DNA from: CAZRGV01 sp964599655
Lineage (GTDB): Bacteria; Planctomycetota; Planctomycetia; Isosphaerales; Isosphaeraceae
DNA length: 22,884 nucleotides
Direction of reading: 5' to 3'
NCBI GenBank assembly: GCA_964599655.1
Contig: CAZRGV010000101.1
Location: forward strand, 1-22,884
The position numbers and the translations under genes are program-made. Positions 22,016 through 22,884 of this stretch are shown here, piece after piece; position 1 is the first letter of the stretch; each line of letters begins with the position of its first letter. A model generated the notes under the pieces. That model worked only from the letters and a program-made list of their open reading frames with translations. It did not search any database and was not told the DNA's origin.

Positions 22016-22884
22016 TCATGCTTCTCCTTTGCGGGCGACGTTCAGCCAGGTATGCACGTGGGGCGAGCCGTGGAAGTACCAGGAGAAGGCGGGGCCTTCC
22101 AGCTTCCAGATGTCCCAGACGCCGTCCTCGCCGATGTCCCCTTCCTTGAAGTAGGTGAGGCGGAGCGGGTCGAGGCCGCCGGCCGCCTTCAGGCACTCGT
22201 GCACCTCCTCGACGTCGACGGCGCGGAAGGGCGAGAGCATCCCCTCGATCAGCGTCTTGACCATCTCTTTCTGNNNNNNNNNNNNNNNNNNNNNNGCGAT
22301 GCCGCGGCTGGCGAGCCCCGACCCTTGCAGTCGAATCGAGCGCGGGGCGTCGTCGTCGGCCTTGGTCACGAGGGCTTGTTTCTTCTGCGTGTCGTCGAGG
22401 GTCTGGAAGATCTTGTTGGCCTGTTCGCCCTGGTACCACCAGACGTTGTTGGTGTGCTTGGGGTCCTCGTTGAAGTGGCCGTCGGCGGCGTGGCCGTAGA
22501 AGATCGGGCCGCCGAAGGCCACGTGCTCCGCCGAGTCGCCGTCGCAGCGGAGCGTCATGTGCCGGCCGGTGAGGACCCACTCGAACGGCTGGTCGGTGCC
22601 CGGTTCCCCGAAGACGGCGACGTGATAGCTGTCGAACCCGCCGTAGTCGTCGTCCATCTGGCGCATGAACCGCTCGTAGCCGTCCTCGCTACAGAGATTC
22701 TTCATGATCTCCCGGCAAAGGGCCTGCTGTTCCTTGGTCATGTCGCTGATGGTCGGCTTGACGATGGCCCAGTTGTTATTGACCATCGTTCGCTTGGGAT
22801 GGTCGAACGGGAAGCAGATCGTCTTCTTCTGCTCATCCTTGAGCGTTTTGTAGAAGCGGGCGACGGCCGTCTCGGCGGGGGCCT
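22016..22884 (-). CDS. DUF3500 family protein, 5' part missing
   Basis: The frame continues past an internal ATG (22786) to the window edge with family-like sequence (ARFYKTLKDEQKKTICFPFD), so the start is outside the window; about 288 residues are visible including the N-run. Conserved DUF3500 features are WAIVKPTI near the visible start, FGEPGTDQPFEWVLTGRHMT, GGPIFYGHAADGHFN, QGEQANKIFQTLDDTQ, GLASRGI and the C-terminal SWYFHGSPHVHTWLNVA. The histidine-rich GRHMT, YGH and HVHTW sites suggest metal or small-molecule binding, but the family has no assigned function that I can name. The frame is the same on both sides of the 22-base gap. The stop is at 22016, 183 bases before the transporter start. 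Confidence 0.88.
   Translation of the reverse strand, partial: APAETAVARFYKTLKDEQKKTICFPFDHPKRTMVNNNWAIVKPTISDMTKEQQALCREIMKNLCSEDGYERFMRQMDDDYGGFDSYHVAVFGEPGTDQPFEWVLTGRHMTLRCDGDSAEHVAFGGPIFYGHAADGHFNEDPKHTNNVWWYQGEQANKIFQTLDDTQKKQALVTKADDDAPRSIRLQGSGLASRGIXXXXXXXXQKEMVKTLIEGMLSPFRAVDVEEVHECLKAAGGLDPLRLTYFKEGDIGEDGVWDIWKLEGPAFSWYFHGSPHVHTWLNVARKGEA
22274..22295. other. Assembly gap (22 N) inside the DUF3500 gene
   Basis: 22 unresolved bases. The frame before (GLASRGI) and after (QKEMVKTLIEGML) is continuous at this length, so the estimate is at least correct modulo three. Confidence 0.99.

Overview
The window reads as chromosomal DNA of a high-GC planctomycete, most likely of the Isosphaeraceae/Gemmatales type. 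This is inferred from gene content: three DUF1559 pseudopilin-like proteins, an ECF sigma factor directly upstream of a Ser/Thr kinase with a TPR tail, a secreted sulfatase, large secreted glycoside hydrolases, a DUF3500 protein and a small four-TM membrane protein of planctomycete type. Two N-runs (20501-20580 and 22274-22295) show that it is a draft assembly. No rRNA, tRNA, CRISPR array, prophage or complete insertion sequence was recognised.

Layout. 1-613 (minus) is the start of a sugar-nucleotidyltransferase-like gene that runs off the left edge. 850-1332 (minus) is a YfcE/MJ0936-type phosphodiesterase. 1333-2132 is a structured gene desert. 2133-7017 (minus) holds, in transcription order, an ECF sigma factor, a membrane Ser/Thr kinase and a secreted sulfatase, with a good promoter in front of the sigma gene and a terminator-like hairpin after the sulfatase. 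7478-9548 (minus) holds two tandem paralogous DUF1559 genes, preceded by an alpha/beta hydrolase (9725-10687). 11076-13050 (plus) is a compact three-gene cassette: lipoprotein, classical DUF1559 pseudopilin, small secreted protein. The last of these is interrupted by a single frameshift that hides about half of its sequence. 13338-13862 (minus) is a membrane protein of unknown function.

13863-15063 is a decayed zone with two unrelated gene remnants, a HEAT-repeat-like piece (plus) and a parallel-beta-helix piece (minus), bounded by strong inverted repeats. 15064-16737 (plus) and 16845-18095 (minus) are convergent secreted carbohydrate-active enzymes: a GH-A-like TIM-barrel protein and a GH71/99-like protein. 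A nested inverted repeat sits between them. 18498-21832 (minus) is a likely transcription unit of a DMT transporter, a GT-B glycosyltransferase (broken by an assembly gap) and a D-2-hydroxyacid dehydrogenase. 22016-22884 (minus) is a partial DUF3500 gene.

The least explained signals are non-coding or at sequence scale: a REP/BIME-type double hairpin with a GTAG foot (18405-18471); a second family of imperfect GGCTGGGGTCGT elements in three intergenic places; the frameshifted small secreted protein; and short AT-ending codon patches inside otherwise GC-ending genes (kinase, dehydrogenase, glycosyltransferase, sulfatase). I did not find a clear-cut new defence or mobile system. The best candidates for undescribed biology are the lipoprotein/pseudopilin/secreted-protein cassette, the GH-A-like enzyme and the repeat families.
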